Shown here in pieces: positions 63,264 to 64,000 of a DNA stretch of 64,000 bases. This DNA comes from Niebla homalea (lineage: Eukaryota > Ascomycota > Lecanoromycetes > Lecanorales > Ramalinaceae), in the NCBI GenBank assembly GCA_019925105.1, contig JAHGAU010000011.1, positions 1,240,001 through 1,304,000 of the forward strand, in the 5' to 3' direction. The position numbers and the translations under genes are program-made. The notes beneath the pieces were generated by a model that made no database searches, had not been told where the DNA came from, and worked only from the letters and a program-made list of their open reading frames with translations. How positions within the stretch are numbered: the first letter of the stretch is position 1; each line of letters opens with the position of its first letter.

Positions 63264-64000
63264 TATTGATTGATTAATTGATTTATACTACGGATCTAAC
63301 TGAGCTAATTCCGGCGTTCCTTAATACTCGGCCATTTAACCTTATTGGTAACCGTAAAAAACCCGATATCTATAACGTTAAAAATAAAAACCGGTATTTA
63401 CCCAGCCTTTACTTACGTTTTAAAGGTTAAGAGTATTTACGGCCGTTTAAAGAATAGGAATCTATTTATATACCTTTTTAAGAAAACCTATAATATTACG
63501 ATTAAATCGACTTAAAAGTTACTTTTAAATCTATTATTCTTCCATTATTTTACGGGTTTATTTAATATTAAAATTTCAGAATTCTGATTATATTATTAAA
63601 TATCCTTATTAATACGTATATTATTATTATTTTATTTATATAACTTTATTAATCAATATAATATCGTTTCTTATACCGCCTTAATATTTATAGCCTTTTT
63701 AACCCTTTATTAAGTATAGTTTTCTTATTATTACTTTTTACCCTTAAATTAACGGCGAGGTTTTTAATTAAGTTTTTAATTACTTCCTTTATTTCCTTAA
63801 TTAAGTTAAATTATAATAGTAAGCCCGTAGTTATTATAAATTTAATAGTTATTTTAATACCCTTTTTATTAATAAGTATTTAATAATAATCGTTAATCCC
63901 TACTTTTTTAATTAATCCCGGTTTAAGCTTCTTAAATAATAAATAGGAGATTAATACGTATATAATGTTTTACTTTTATTATTTATACTTATAATTAACG
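63264..64000 (-). mobile_element. LINE-H, 3' end, - strand, cut by window edge
   Basis: Tail at 63264-63283 (attgattgattaattga), 3' UTR, then the C-terminal part of ORF2 to the window end. Collinear with LINE-F and LINE-G. Inserted in LINE-G at tattatta in the same orientation. Confidence 0.87.

Larger units (their letters stand above)
1..64000. other. RIP-degraded, gene-free AT-rich isochore
   Basis: The whole window is extremely AT-rich, with CpA and TpG nearly eliminated and TpA in great excess on both strands. This is the signature of C-to-T change at CpA known from repeat-induced point mutation in filamentous ascomycetes. Differences between copies of the same element are almost all C/T or G/A. 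Stops inside transposon frames are TAA or TAG at positions where CAA, CAG or TGG fit the family. No open frame longer than 80 codons exists. Short exceptions with normal composition lie at transposon ends and at 18165-18247, 43150-43243, 47400-47620, 48200-48730 and 55345-55480. Such regions in fungi are usually heterochromatic and can be centromeric; that last point is inference. Confidence 0.96.

Noticed and set aside
1..64000. Mitochondrial or plasmid DNA because of the extreme AT content
   Set aside because: No rRNA, tRNA or respiratory genes. The content is nuclear-type LTR and LINE elements with CpA-specific mutation, which points to RIP in the nucleus.

Overview
The window looks like an AT-rich, gene-free isochore from a filamentous ascomycete (Pezizomycotina-type) genome, built from transposons nested inside one another and degraded by repeat-induced point mutation (RIP). 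The evidence is dinucleotide use: CpA and TpG are almost absent and TpA is everywhere (the first 60 bases hold 13 TpA, one CpA and no TpG). Every transposon reading frame is full of TAA/TAG where CAA, CAG or TGG would be expected, and catalytic Asp (GAT/GAC) usually reads Asn (AAT/AAC). I found no intact host gene, tRNA, rRNA or CRISPR array. The species cannot be named from the sequence.

Layout. (1) 1-14110: a Ty3/Gypsy element on the + strand (Gypsy-1), split inside its RNase H domain by a full-length LINE (LINE-A, 6377-12154) with a 14-bp target-site duplication. (2) 14111-18164: unclassified RIPped DNA, ending at an unmutated 83-bp island (18165-18247). (3) 18248-47524: a Ty1/Copia element on the - strand (pol 18248-21385; protease upstream region, gag, PBS and 5' LTR 44948-47524), split by LINE-B (21386-44932, 15-bp TSD). 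LINE-B is itself split by a chromodomain Gypsy element (Gypsy-2, 5-bp TSD). A 10.05-kb stretch of LINE-B plus Gypsy-2 is tandemly duplicated (22891-32945 and 32946-42993) through a 13-bp microhomology. (4) 47532-48311: a 780-bp foldback element with ~228-bp inverted repeats, followed by short direct repeats and bracketed by two head-to-head Copia-type LTRs. (5) 48732-64000: a LINE-only pile. LINE-C is interrupted by LINE-D, then LINE-E (internally deleted). LINE-E is hit by LINE-F (- strand, full length, 14-bp TSD) and LINE-G (- strand), and LINE-G is hit by LINE-H.

The eight LINE copies belong to one family, probably Tad1-like. They share a 5' start reading MATNNGTPEV, ORF1, an ORF2 with apurinic-type endonuclease and reverse transcriptase, and a tail of TCAA/AATC repeats. 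Nothing here can encode a working transposase or reverse transcriptase in its present form. The biology to read is historical: the order of insertion, duplication and mutation, and the few patches that escaped RIP.
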